A stretch of 64,000 bases of DNA from positions 1 to 64,000 of the forward strand of contig JANQPL010000004.1 of the NCBI GenBank assembly GCA_028289425.1, written 5' to 3'. Shown piece by piece: positions 1-7,897 of this stretch; within the stretch, counting starts at the first letter, position 1, and every line of letters starts with the position of its first letter. The translations under genes and the position numbers were made by a program. Source of the DNA: Alphaproteobacteria bacterium (lineage in GTDB: Bacteria; Pseudomonadota; Alphaproteobacteria; JANQMY01). Below the pieces are notes generated by a model that was not told the DNA's origin, searched no databases, and was given only the letters and a program-made list of their open reading frames with translations.

Positions 1-228
1 GACGTTGTCGAGGTTGTCACCAATTACGGAAACTGGATGGCAGAAAACGATCTGCCCAAACTGTTCATCAACGCGGAACCGGGCGCGATCCTAACCGGAC
101 CGCAGCGGGAATTTTGCCGAGGCTGGAAAAACCAAAAAGAAGTGACCGTGAAGGGAAGCCACTTCATTCAAGAGGATTCACCAGACGAAATCGGTCAGGC
201 GGTTTCGGATTGGCTGCAAGGCATTTAG
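1..228 (+). CDS. Haloalkane dehalogenase, C-terminal part (5' end outside window)
   Basis: The frame is open at the left edge and ends at 228, giving the last 75 residues of an alpha/beta hydrolase. The segment reading LPKLFINAEPGAIL followed by GSHFIQEDSPDEIG matches the end of haloalkane dehalogenases (DhaA/LinB type), which split carbon-halogen bonds hydrolytically to give an alcohol and a halide. The His in GSHF is in the position of the catalytic base; the nucleophile Asp and halide-binding Trp lie upstream and cannot be checked. Other alpha/beta hydrolases are possible, but the end of the protein looks specific to dehalogenases. It converges on an epoxide hydrolase gene, a common next step for halohydrin products, although they are on opposite strands. 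Confidence 0.75.
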   Translation, partial: DVVEVVTNYGNWMAENDLPKLFINAEPGAILTGPQREFCRGWKNQKEVTVKGSHFIQEDSPDEIGQAVSDWLQGI

Positions 229-266
229 CCTTCCTAACTGGTCGACCTCAACCAACCCAATCGTCA

Positions 267-331
267 CACCGGACAAGGGCATGGCCCGCAGGTCCGGTGA
301 TCCTGGATTGCCGGGTCAAGCCCGGCAATGA
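267..331. repeat. Intergenic inverted repeats between convergent genes
   Basis: Two hairpins lie here: CACCGGAC (267-274) with GTCCGGTG (292-299), then ATTGCCGGG (307-315) with CCCGGCAAT (321-329) around TCAAG. The second, followed by GACGACG, resembles the short CCGGGTCAAGCCCGG element scattered through alphaproteobacterial genomes. It may also end transcription of both flanking genes, but no T-run follows. Confidence 0.6.
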
Positions 332-382
332 CGACGTTTGAAGCAGAACCAAAAACCGAACGATGAGATTAGTGAAACCGAT

Positions 383-1330
383 TCAGTACGTTTCTTTCAG
401 CCAGTTGAGGATCGCATCGTTCGTTTCCTGCGGCCGCTCTTGTTGAATCCAGTGGCCGCAGTCCAGTGTTTCGATGGTCACGTTCGGCACGCTTTCGGGC
501 AAGCTGTCCAATTTGGGCACAGCGTCATATGCGCCGTAGATCATCAGCGCCGGCAGGTCGATCACGCGCGGCGCATCGGCCATCGTCTCCCAATTGCGCG
601 TGAAATTCCGATACCAATTGGTGGGCCCGGTGAAGCCGCCGCGCCGGAATGCATCGACGAAGACCTGAAAATCGTCCTCCGGCATCATCAACTCGCCGCG
701 GTAGTCGCGATTGTCCACCGCTTCAATCATGCCCATGCGCGCTTCCGACCCGAATGAAAGCGCCTCGAACCCCGGTTCCTTCCACTGGTTCGTGCGGTAC
801 ATGTTGCGCAGGAAATTCTCAGGATCCCGCTCGAATTCGGCCGCCGCGACACCCGGCTGCCGGTTGAAATGGACAATGTAAAAATCCGGACCCCAGTTTT
901 CTTCCCAGAACAGAAGCGGGTCTTGTTCGGACCGGGGCATGAACGGCACGCTCAGCGCGACCAATCCTTTCATTCGGTCCGCGTGGAGTTGCGCCATGCC
1001 CCAGGTAACGATGGCCCCCCAATCGTGACCGACAATCACCGCATCGTCGTAGCCGTAATGATCCAACAGGCCGGTCAGGTCGCCGCACAAATGGTGCATG
1101 TCATAGGCGATCACGTCGTCCGGCTTGTCCGAGCCGCCATAGCCGCGCATGTCCGGCACGATTACATGGTAGCCGGCATCGGCGAGCGCGGGCACTTGAT
1201 GACGCCAGGAATAGGACAATTCCGGAAAGCCGTGGACAAGTACCAGCGGCGGCCCCTCGCCTGCTTCGTGCACGGCAAGCCGGATGCCGTTCGTGTCGAC
1301 GTATTTCGCTGGGGGAAACGGCGTGGCCAT
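383..1330 (-). CDS. Epoxide hydrolase-type alpha/beta hydrolase
   Basis: A 315-residue cytosolic alpha/beta hydrolase of the soluble epoxide hydrolase family. Visible are the oxyanion motif HGFPE (about 33-37), the strand reading VPDMRGYGGSDKP (about 59-70), the nucleophile elbow GHDWGA with Asp103, and a C-terminal CGHW with the catalytic His near 292. The HGFPE plus GHDWG pair is typical of epoxide hydrolases; related fluoroacetate dehalogenases share it, so the substrate is open. No signal peptide is present. The start lies only 3 bases after the stop of the upstream TauD-like gene, so it is likely the last gene of the leftward operon. Confidence 0.8.
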   Translation of the reverse strand: MATPFPPAKYVDTNGIRLAVHEAGEGPPLVLVHGFPELSYSWRHQVPALADAGYHVIVPDMRGYGGSDKPDDVIAYDMHHLCGDLTGLLDHYGYDDAVIVGHDWGAIVTWGMAQLHADRMKGLVALSVPFMPRSEQDPLLFWEENWGPDFYIVHFNRQPGVAAAEFERDPENFLRNMYRTNQWKEPGFEALSFGSEARMGMIEAVDNRDYRGELMMPEDDFQVFVDAFRRGGFTGPTNWYRNFTRNWETMADAPRVIDLPALMIYGAYDAVPKLDSLPESVPNVTIETLDCGHWIQQERPQETNDAILNWLKETY

Positions 1331-1333
1331 GAG

Positions 1334-2335
1334 CTAATGCTTAGCGTCGAGAGACAACCACAACCGCAAGAGATGGCGTTTGCGTTCAGGCTCCGGCCAA
1401 TCTTCGTAATCGGTCCGGGCGTGCAAGTTTGTGTGATTGGAAAGCAATTGGATGTCGCCCGGTGCCAGATCCATGTCGAAATAGAGGTTGGGGTCGGCCG
1501 CCACCTCTTCATACAGATCCATCAGGGCCTTCCGCTCTTCGGTGAACGCTGGAACGTCGTCGTGCCGCACGACGGAACGAAAGTAATCAGCATGGTAAAA
1601 TGTGCGCAGTTGGCCGTTCGCAAACCGGCAGGGTTCGATGGGCACATATCCGGGCATGCCGTCATCCCCCTCATTCCGCCGGTCGAGCATGAAACTGTCG
1701 AACAGTTGTGGGGTGAGGCCGGCGCGCCGCTTGAGCACCTCATTGAAGACCGAAACCGAACTGACAATGCGGCTCTTGCCGCCTGACTTCGCTTTCTGCA
1801 AGCAAAGCAATCCGACCACATCGGCCGCATCGCAGTGATATTCAATGTTCGCAGCCGTCCGATACAAGCGCACAAAGGGATCGTCCGCGCTGTCGCCGGT
1901 ATCGGTCACATGTCCCAACAGATCCCCTTGTGGATTCTGCGCGCCGGGACGGCCAAGGTGGAGGCCAAAACACCAAAAAAATCGTTCGGAGTCTTGTCGT
2001 TCCCATTCAAGAACCGGGACGCCCGAAATGACTTGAAAGCCACGGCCCTCCATGAGTTCCCGCCGCCACCCCTCGAATTTGCCCGACAGGGAAGGAAGCG
2101 GAAAATCGCTTACGGTTTGGTCGGCAAGGGGTTTGCCATTGGCTTTCGACGTTTCAATGGCCGCTTTAATCTCACCAATCTCGTCCGCGGTCAGCATATA
2201 GCGCCATTCATCCGACGCGCGCACTTGGTCACCCCGCCAGGCAGCCGGACTGTCCAGCGGTTTCGTCAAGACATCCGTATGAGGACGATCGAAATAATGC
2301 AGCGTTTGTTCGAGAAAGCTCAAATATTGGGCCAT
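1334..2335 (-). CDS. TauD/TfdA-like Fe(II)/2-oxoglutarate dioxygenase
   Basis: A 333-residue protein from the ATG giving MAQYLSFLEQ; an upstream extension of the frame is Arg-rich, overlaps the neighbouring gene and looks non-coding. The HxD of the iron site is seen in YHCDAADVVGL and the distal His in LLSNHTNLHART, followed by an Arg-rich stretch (ERKRHLLRLW) that would bind 2-oxoglutarate. Proteins of this type hydroxylate small molecules with loss of CO2 from 2-oxoglutarate; the substrate cannot be read from the sequence. It follows the chorismate mutase/PheC fusion by 20 bases and precedes the epoxide hydrolase by 3, so all three are probably co-transcribed. Confidence 0.75.
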   Translation of the reverse strand: MAQYLSFLEQTLHYFDRPHTDVLTKPLDSPAAWRGDQVRASDEWRYMLTADEIGEIKAAIETSKANGKPLADQTVSDFPLPSLSGKFEGWRRELMEGRGFQVISGVPVLEWERQDSERFFWCFGLHLGRPGAQNPQGDLLGHVTDTGDSADDPFVRLYRTAANIEYHCDAADVVGLLCLQKAKSGGKSRIVSSVSVFNEVLKRRAGLTPQLFDSFMLDRRNEGDDGMPGYVPIEPCRFANGQLRTFYHADYFRSVVRHDDVPAFTEERKALMDLYEEVAADPNLYFDMDLAPGDIQLLSNHTNLHARTDYEDWPEPERKRHLLRLWLSLDAKH

Positions 2336-2355
2336 CGCGCTTTTCCTGTTTGTGA

Positions 2356-3702
2356 TCAACCGCCGAAACCGGAGGAAACGCCTGCCAAATACTTCCGAAA
2401 GATGGCATCGCGCGTGCCATCGAGCGTCTTCTCCACAAGCCACGCATTTACGTAATGATGCCAGGCATCGTCTTGCGGCATCAAGAAACCTTTTTCCGAC
2501 ACGGTCAGTGTGCGCCCGGGCATGGCGCGGCACAGGGACGGATTTCGGCCCGCCTGGTACAGCACCTCGATCAAATCGGTCACCATCACGTCTGCGCGAT
2601 CGCGCACAATCTCCTGGAAGATCTTGGTGTTGTCGTCAAAGACCGAGATCTTGGCCGCATAAAGATTCTTGTCGGCGAATTTCTGGTTGGTACCGCCCGG
2701 ATTGACGACGACCCGCGTGGTCGGCCGATTAAGATCGCTCAGGGAGCGATATTTGGAAACATCGCCGCAACGCACGATGGGTGCTTTACCGCCGGAATGA
2801 TAGGCGTTCGAAAAATAAGCTGTGCGTGCCCGGTTGAGAGTACGCGAAATACCGCTCATGCCGATGTCAAACTTCCCCGCTTCAAAATCCGCCATCAGCG
2901 TCGGCCAAGTGGTGGGCACAAATTGCACCTCCACGCCCAAGGCGTCCGCAAGATCTTTGGCCAGGTCGATGTCGATGCCCGAAAACCCTTCGCCTGCGGT
3001 CATCGAAAAGGGCGGATAGTCCCCGGTGGTACCGACGCGCAATTGACCGGACGTCAAGATGGACGCCAGCACGCTGTCCGGCACGCCGGAGGTCCGATCC
3101 GTTGCATAGCCGATCTGAGACGCGGTGCGCACCAATGTGGCCGCCGTATCCGCTTCAAGCCCCAGCAGTGCCAACTGAGCCGTGAGGCGTTCGACAAGTG
3201 CCGCGTTCTGCACCTCGTTCGCCAACAGCGGCATGACCAGTAGAAGCTGGTCGACAATGCGCGCGGTGACGGCGGAAATGGCCGGGCGCAGGGTGTCATC
3301 CAGACTTGGGGCCGGCGGCGGCACATATTTGCCCGCCCGCCATTCTTTCGTGACCCGCCGTTGGATCGCTTTGGCCGCATCCATTTGCGCGACCACAAAG
3401 GGCGTGACGGTATCCGGATCGAGACCGCCCCGGGCGGCGTTCTTCTTAGAGGCTTCAATCACCTTAGCTTCGCGCGCCGCGTCGGTGATTTTGCCATAGC
3501 CTTGCCATTTCGCGGCCGCCACTTGCTCCATCAGGTACAGCCGATGGACCAGAAGATCACCGAACCGTTCAAGCTCGGGGGAAAGCGCAATCTGTTCAGC
3601 GCCACCATCGTCATCGTCGGCGAAGAGCGTACTGGGCAGCGCAATCCATACGAACGCCGTCAAACAGATGACCAGAAGGGATTTCTGCCTGATCCAGAAC
3701 AA
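2356..3702 (-). CDS. Secreted chorismate mutase (AroQ gamma) - cyclohexadienyl dehydratase (PheC) fusion
   Basis: A 448-residue two-domain protein. Residues 1-29 form a signal peptide (hydrophobic core, then LFADD). Residues about 40-200 match secreted AroQ-gamma chorismate mutase: HRLYLMEQVAAAKW, DAAREAKVIE and QMDAAKAIQRR carry the expected Arg, Lys, Arg and Gln residues. Residues about 218-445 match PheC, which has a periplasmic amino-acid-binding fold: LRVGTTGDYPPFS, GIDIDLAKDLA, VVNPGGTNQKFA and a C-terminal KGFLMP. Together the halves would turn chorismate to prephenate and then to phenylpyruvate in the periplasm (PheC can also act on arogenate to give phenylalanine). An ordinary ABC substrate-binding protein is the alternative for the C-terminal half, but the NPGGTN motif and the N-terminal mutase favour PheC. 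It starts 2 bases after glnS. Confidence 0.82.
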   Translation of the reverse strand: MFWIRQKSLLVICLTAFVWIALPSTLFADDDDGGAEQIALSPELERFGDLLVHRLYLMEQVAAAKWQGYGKITDAAREAKVIEASKKNAARGGLDPDTVTPFVVAQMDAAKAIQRRVTKEWRAGKYVPPPAPSLDDTLRPAISAVTARIVDQLLLVMPLLANEVQNAALVERLTAQLALLGLEADTAATLVRTASQIGYATDRTSGVPDSVLASILTSGQLRVGTTGDYPPFSMTAGEGFSGIDIDLAKDLADALGVEVQFVPTTWPTLMADFEAGKFDIGMSGISRTLNRARTAYFSNAYHSGGKAPIVRCGDVSKYRSLSDLNRPTTRVVVNPGGTNQKFADKNLYAAKISVFDDNTKIFQEIVRDRADVMVTDLIEVLYQAGRNPSLCRAMPGRTLTVSEKGFLMPQDDAWHHYVNAWLVEKTLDGTRDAIFRKYLAGVSSGFGG

Positions 3703-3704
3703 GA

Positions 3705-5411
3705 TCAGCCTCCTTTAGCTTTGACTTTGCTCCACGTGTCGCGCAAGCCGATGGTCCGGTTGTAAACAAGCCCATCTGACGAGCTGTCCGCATCCGGAAC
3801 AAAATAACCGAGCCGTTCGAACTGCACCGTACCGGGATCGTTGGCGCTGCCCAAGGACGGCTCCAATTTGCAGTTTCGTAGAATCTCGCGCGAATTCGGA
3901 TTGAGGTCTTCCATCACATCTTCTTTGCCCTCGCCCGGCACTTCCGCCGAGAACAGCCGGTCGTAGAGGCGCACTTCCGCCTCCACCGCGTGGCGCGCCG
4001 ATACCCAATGCATGGTCGATTTCACTTTCCGGCCATCTGGCGCATTACCACCCTTTGTTTCCGGGTCGTAAGTGCACCGGATCTCTATAATCTCGCCATT
4101 TTCATCTTTAATGACATCCGTACAGGTGACGAAATAGGCATAGCGCAGGCGCACTTCGCGCCCAGGCGCCAAGCGGAAGAATTTTTTCGGCGGGTCCTCC
4201 ATGAAATCGTCCCGCTCGATATAGAGCTCACGGGAAAACGGCACGGGCCGGCGGCCGGCACTGTCGTCTTCCGGATTGTTGATGGCTTGCATTTCTTCCA
4301 CTTGCTCTTCCGGATAGTTGTCGATCACCACCTTCAGCGGATTGAGAACCGCCATCCGGCGCGGCGCGTGCTTGTTCAGATACTCGCGGATACAGGCATC
4401 CAGCAGTTCGATTTCCACCGTTCCTTGATTTTTGTTGATATCCAGCCGGCCAACAAAATCGCGAATGGCTTCCGGCGGCACACCGCGGCGGCGCAGACCG
4501 GACACCGTGGGCATGCGCGGGTCGTCCCAGCCGTCCACATGGTTTTCCTGCACCAACTGAATGAGGCGCCGTTTGGACAACACCGTGTGCGTGATGCCCA
4601 GGCGCGCAAACTCATACTGACGCGGCACAGACGGCACCGGTAAATGTTCGATCAGCCAATCATAAAGCGGCCGGTGGTCGGCAAATTCGAGGGTACACAG
4701 GGAATGGGTGATATGTTCGATCGAATCCGATTGGCCGTGGGCAAAATCATAAGTGGGGTAGATATGCCAGGCATCACCGGTCCGCGGGTGTTCCGCATTG
4801 ACGATACGGTAGATCGTCGGATCCCGCATATTGATGTTGCCCGACGCCATGTCGATCTTGGCGCGCAAAACCCGTGCCCCGTCCGGAAACTCGCCCGCCT
4901 TCATGCGCCGGAACAGGTCCAGATTTTCGTCAACACTGCGGTCCCGATAGGGGCTGTTCTTACCCGGTTCTTTTAACGTGCCCCGGTATTCACGCATTTC
5001 ATCCGCTGTCAGATCATCCACATAGGCCAGGCCGTTTTGGATGAGATGCTCCGCCCATTCATAGAGCTGCGGAAAATAGTCTGATGCATAAAACAGATTG
5101 TCGCCCCAGTCGAAACCAAGCCAGCGCACGTCGCGCTGAATCGCGTCGATATATTCCTGCTCTTCCTTCTTGGGGTTCGTGTCATCGAAGCGCAGATGGC
5201 AGGTGCCGCCAAACTCTTCGGCAATGCCGAAATTGAGGCAAATCGACAACGCATGACCGATATGCAGATAGCCGTTCGGTTCCGGCGGAAACCGCGTCAC
5301 CACACTTTGATGGCGGCCCGCGGCCAGATCCTCGCGGATGATCGTGCGAATGAAATCGCGCTTTTCGCCGGCGGTGGTTTCCGGATCGGTGGTTGCTTTG
5401 GAGTGAGTCAT
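3705..5411 (-). CDS. glnS: Glutaminyl-tRNA synthetase
   Basis: Charges tRNA-Gln with glutamine in the cytoplasm. The protein has [15 protein letters not shown] with the class I HIGH motif, the GlnRS-type VLSKRRLI in place of KMSKS, and LRFDDTNP and [10 protein letters not shown] as in E. coli GlnRS. The ATG at 5411 gives about 568 residues, close to the 554 of E. coli, with [20 protein letters not shown] aligning to the enzyme's start. An ATG at 5519 would add 36 residues unlike any GlnRS and neither start has a strong ribosome site, so the start is not certain. Many alphaproteobacteria lack GlnRS and use Glu-tRNA amidation instead, so the gene may have been acquired. It sits between nitrile hydratase genes and the PheC fusion. 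Confidence 0.93.
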   Translation of the reverse strand: MTHSKATTDPETTAGEKRDFIRTIIREDLAAGRHQSVVTRFPPEPNGYLHIGHALSICLNFGIAEEFGGTCHLRFDDTNPKKEEQEYIDAIQRDVRWLGFDWGDNLFYASDYFPQLYEWAEHLIQNGLAYVDDLTADEMREYRGTLKEPGKNSPYRDRSVDENLDLFRRMKAGEFPDGARVLRAKIDMASGNINMRDPTIYRIVNAEHPRTGDAWHIYPTYDFAHGQSDSIEHITHSLCTLEFADHRPLYDWLIEHLPVPSVPRQYEFARLGITHTVLSKRRLIQLVQENHVDGWDDPRMPTVSGLRRRGVPPEAIRDFVGRLDINKNQGTVEIELLDACIREYLNKHAPRRMAVLNPLKVVIDNYPEEQVEEMQAINNPEDDSAGRRPVPFSRELYIERDDFMEDPPKKFFRLAPGREVRLRYAYFVTCTDVIKDENGEIIEIRCTYDPETKGGNAPDGRKVKSTMHWVSARHAVEAEVRLYDRLFSAEVPGEGKEDVMEDLNPNSREILRNCKLEPSLGSANDPGTVQFERLGYFVPDADSSSDGLVYNRTIGLRDTWSKVKAKGG

Positions 5412-5545
5412 GTATTCGGCACAAGAAACGGACCGCGCGAACGCGTCGCGGTCCCAGATGTCAAATTTGTTGAACAGGGTGTCGTTTTCTCTGACCATGT
5501 GTGCCAGAAAATGCGACATCCGCCAAGTTGGCGTTTTGAAGTGAT

Positions 5546-5914
5546 TTAGCGCTTAAGCTCCACCGGGTTGCCGTGGGGTGTGGTCCGGTAGGCTTCGGCC
5601 CACGCTTCTTTCAAAGCAGTCAAGTTTTCGCCTACCGCCGCCCCTTTTGCCGTAACGATTGTTTCCAGCGCCTGGAGCCAAAAATCGTAATACCTGGTGC
5701 CCGCTTTATCGTCTTGATCGCGGGCGTTTGCGATCACGCCCCCCAGTGTTTCGGCCCATTCGTCCCAGGTGAAGAGGCCTTGCTCGAAGAGAGCGATCGT
5801 CATGGCGAAGGCCTGTGCTTGCCACGGTTCTTCGAAGACCGGCGCCCCTTCATCCTTCAGGGCCGACGGAATAAGTGTGGCGAATGACTTCTGCGGTCCT
5901 TCAAGCTCTTTCAA
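5546..5914 (-). CDS. Nitrile hydratase accessory (activator) protein
   Basis: A 122-residue protein resembling the small beta-subunit-like activators that help load metal into nitrile hydratase. Recognisable are [20 protein letters not shown] and [12 protein letters not shown], which parallel the N-terminal half of the beta subunit, and [11 protein letters not shown]. The start chosen is a TTG at 5914, placed 6 bases after GGGAGA and overlapping the beta-subunit stop by 14 bases, which implies translational coupling. Longer in-frame starts run through the beta gene and give unlikely sequence. In cobalt-type enzymes such proteins act as self-subunit-swapping chaperones for alpha; that role here is inferred from family and position. 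Confidence 0.8.
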   Translation of the reverse strand: MKELEGPQKSFATLIPSALKDEGAPVFEEPWQAQAFAMTIALFEQGLFTWDEWAETLGGVIANARDQDDKAGTRYYDFWLQALETIVTAKGAAVGENLTALKEAWAEAYRTTPHGNPVELKR

Positions 5915-6584
5915 GATATGTCTCCCATAGATCAATCGTGACCGTGTCTTTTGGATGTGCGGTCTCACCCCACAAACTGCGCGCCGCAAAACGGACAGAA
6001 TAAAGATGGGTCGGGTTTTCACCGGCCATCCGTGCATTGCTGTCGGGCAGCACATGAGCACCGTGATGAGCAACAATTATTCCCGTCTTATCACGGGCAT
6101 AGCGTGGCAGCCGGGTATGGCCGTCCGGCCGCATATTTTTGGTATGAACCACATCTCCGATTTCAAAGGCGGGCGCAGCTTCAATCTCGCGGCCGGCCGG
6201 GTTACCCGATTGGATGAAGGCGAGCACCAAATCGGGCGGTGCCGGCGGGTTTTTCGCCTCGATGTGAATATCAGGCGTATCACCGCGCTCGACCGCAGCC
6301 GCCCCCCTTTCATCTATCACCCCGTTGAGCTTGCACCGGGCGAGGATGCGGTCGAACCATCGCTCGTAATAGCTCATACGCAAATAATCCGCTGGCGGAA
6401 TATTCTCTATGATCGAGCGGCCGTAATCGAGATTTCCGGGGAGAAATGTGGTCACCGTCAAATTGAGTGCCAGCACGCGCCCTTCCCACGCGTGATGGAA
6501 TACCGGTTCATTCGTTTCAATGGGGATGGGACCAAACCCCGCCATGCCTCCCATATCGTGGATACCGTCCATGGAGTCCGTCAC
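5901..6584 (-). CDS. nthB: Nitrile hydratase subunit beta
   Basis: A 227-residue subunit that pairs with alpha to hydrate nitriles to amides. The start reads [19 protein letters not shown], close to the MDGIHDxGG start typical of the family, and the end reads [20 protein letters not shown], the standard C-terminal barrel. The ATG overlaps the alpha stop in an ATGA arrangement and the 3' end overlaps the accessory gene, so all three are coupled. Length matches known beta subunits (about 220-230). Confidence 0.93.
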   Translation of the reverse strand: MTDSMDGIHDMGGMAGFGPIPIETNEPVFHHAWEGRVLALNLTVTTFLPGNLDYGRSIIENIPPADYLRMSYYERWFDRILARCKLNGVIDERGAAAVERGDTPDIHIEAKNPPAPPDLVLAFIQSGNPAGREIEAAPAFEIGDVVHTKNMRPDGHTRLPRYARDKTGIIVAHHGAHVLPDSNARMAGENPTHLYSVRFAARSLWGETAHPKDTVTIDLWETYLERA

Positions 6585-7192
6585 CCTTTTCCGGGCGCTG
6601 AAACAACGCCGGTGCCGATCATCGAATCACGGGTGATGAGATCCGCCAGTTGTTCTTCGGACATGTCTTCGGTGCCGGATGGCCGCTCGGGCAAAACCAA
6701 ATACCGTATCTCCGCTGTGGAATCCCAAACACGCACTTCCTTGCCGTCTTCGACAGTCACACCAAATTCTTCCAGCACTTTTCGCGGTTCGCTGACGGCG
6801 CGGGCCCGATAGGCCGACGATTTGTACCAAGCGGGCGGCAGCCCCAAGACCGGCCAGGGATAACAAGAGCATAAGGTGCAGACCACCAGATTGTGAACAT
6901 CATCCGTGTTCTCGACCACCACCATGTCTTCGCCTTGCAGCGCGGGAAAACCGAACGCCGCGATGGCCGCTGTTCCGTCCGCTAACAATTTTTTCTTGAA
7001 GGTCGGATCGACCCAGGCTCTGGCAACGACTTTCGCGCCATTCTTCGGGCCCACTTTGTTCTCGTACAGATCAACGATGCCGTCGAGCGTTGCCGGATCG
7101 ACCAGCCCCTTGTCCACAAGCGCCGTTTCCAATGCCTTGACCCGCAACGTCATGTCCGATGGCGGGTGCTGATGATCGTGGCCTTTCCCCAT
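6581..7192 (-). CDS. nthA: Nitrile hydratase subunit alpha, cobalt type
   Basis: The catalytic subunit (203 residues from the ATG at 7192; AGGAG lies 11 bases upstream). The metal-binding motif VCTLCSC (Cys105, Cys108, Cys110) carries Thr rather than Ser after the first Cys, which by family rule marks the cobalt-type rather than the iron-type enzyme. It is followed by the expected [15 protein letters not shown] and [16 protein letters not shown]. In mature enzymes the last two Cys are oxidised to sulfinic and sulfenic acids. The N-terminus is His-rich (MGKGHDHQH), as in other cobalt-type alpha subunits. An in-frame TTG at 7237 is a weaker start. It diverges from a HupE/UreJ permease that may supply cobalt. 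Confidence 0.94.
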   Translation of the reverse strand: MGKGHDHQHPPSDMTLRVKALETALVDKGLVDPATLDGIVDLYENKVGPKNGAKVVARAWVDPTFKKKLLADGTAAIAAFGFPALQGEDMVVVENTDDVHNLVVCTLCSCYPWPVLGLPPAWYKSSAYRARAVSEPRKVLEEFGVTVEDGKEVRVWDSTAEIRYLVLPERPSGTEDMSEEQLADLITRDSMIGTGVVSAPGKG

Positions 7193-7276
7193 GTGGTGTG
7201 TTACTCCTGACACGTTCCGTGTTGCGTTGGGGAACAAGTCTAAAACGATAAGGCGCAGACCGGAAGGACCCCTTCG

Positions 7277-7885
7277 TTGAAGAAACTGTCATTGCCATTG
7301 GCGATGGCGGCTGCAACTTTGCCGCTGGAAGCGCATGCCCATCACGCAATTTACGGACGCACGCCGGAGACCTGGCTGGAAGGGTTTGTCTCCGGGCTCA
7401 TCCACCCGGTCATCGAGCCGCTGCACTTCATCGCCATCATTGCCGTGGGAATTCTTTGCGGCGTGCGCAACCGTCCGCTAGCGGGGGTTTCCGCGTTTGT
7501 TGCCGGCACCTTTTTGGCCACTTGGGCGACGGGCGCCGCCGCTTCGGGCTTGATGGTGGAACTTGCGGTTGCGGTTTCCGTTTTCGTCCTTGGCGTCAGT
7601 GTGTGGCTTCAATTCCCCACCCACAGATCGGCTTTCGTCTTCGGGTTATTTCTGATTGGGGTCGTGCATGGGGCAGCCTATGCGGAAGCCATTTTGGGCG
7701 CGGGCATGGAGCCGCTGGTCGCCTATTTGTTGGGGCTTACATTCGTTCAGGCGGCGTTCGCAATTCTGATCGCTTACAGCGCCATTGCCTTTAGGGACAG
7801 TCGGCCCTGGCGGCCTGTGGCCGGCGCCATCATCTCAAGCGCCGGCGCTTTCGCGGCGGTCGCGCTGCTGGTGGCGAGCGCCTAA
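7277..7885 (+). CDS. HupE/UreJ-family metal (Ni/Co) permease
   Basis: A 202-residue inner-membrane protein with a signal-like N-terminus ending in [10 protein letters not shown], then about six hydrophobic segments. [20 protein letters not shown] and [16 protein letters not shown] contain the His and Glu residues typical of HupE/UreJ nickel or cobalt carriers. The start is a TTG at 7277 with GGAAGG upstream. It is divergent from the cobalt-type nitrile hydratase with an 84-base gap, so cobalt uptake for that enzyme is the likely role, although nickel cannot be excluded from sequence. Confidence 0.8.
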   Translation: MKKLSLPLAMAAATLPLEAHAHHAIYGRTPETWLEGFVSGLIHPVIEPLHFIAIIAVGILCGVRNRPLAGVSAFVAGTFLATWATGAAASGLMVELAVAVSVFVLGVSVWLQFPTHRSAFVFGLFLIGVVHGAAYAEAILGAGMEPLVAYLLGLTFVQAAFAILIAYSAIAFRDSRPWRPVAGAIISSAGAFAAVALLVASA

Positions 7886-7897
7886 TCGCGCAAACGA

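Noticed and set aside
2336-2533. N-terminal extension of the TauD-like frame
   Set aside because: The 66 codons are Arg-rich, overlap the 3' end of the PheC fusion and resemble no dioxygenase start; the ATG at 2335 fits family length.
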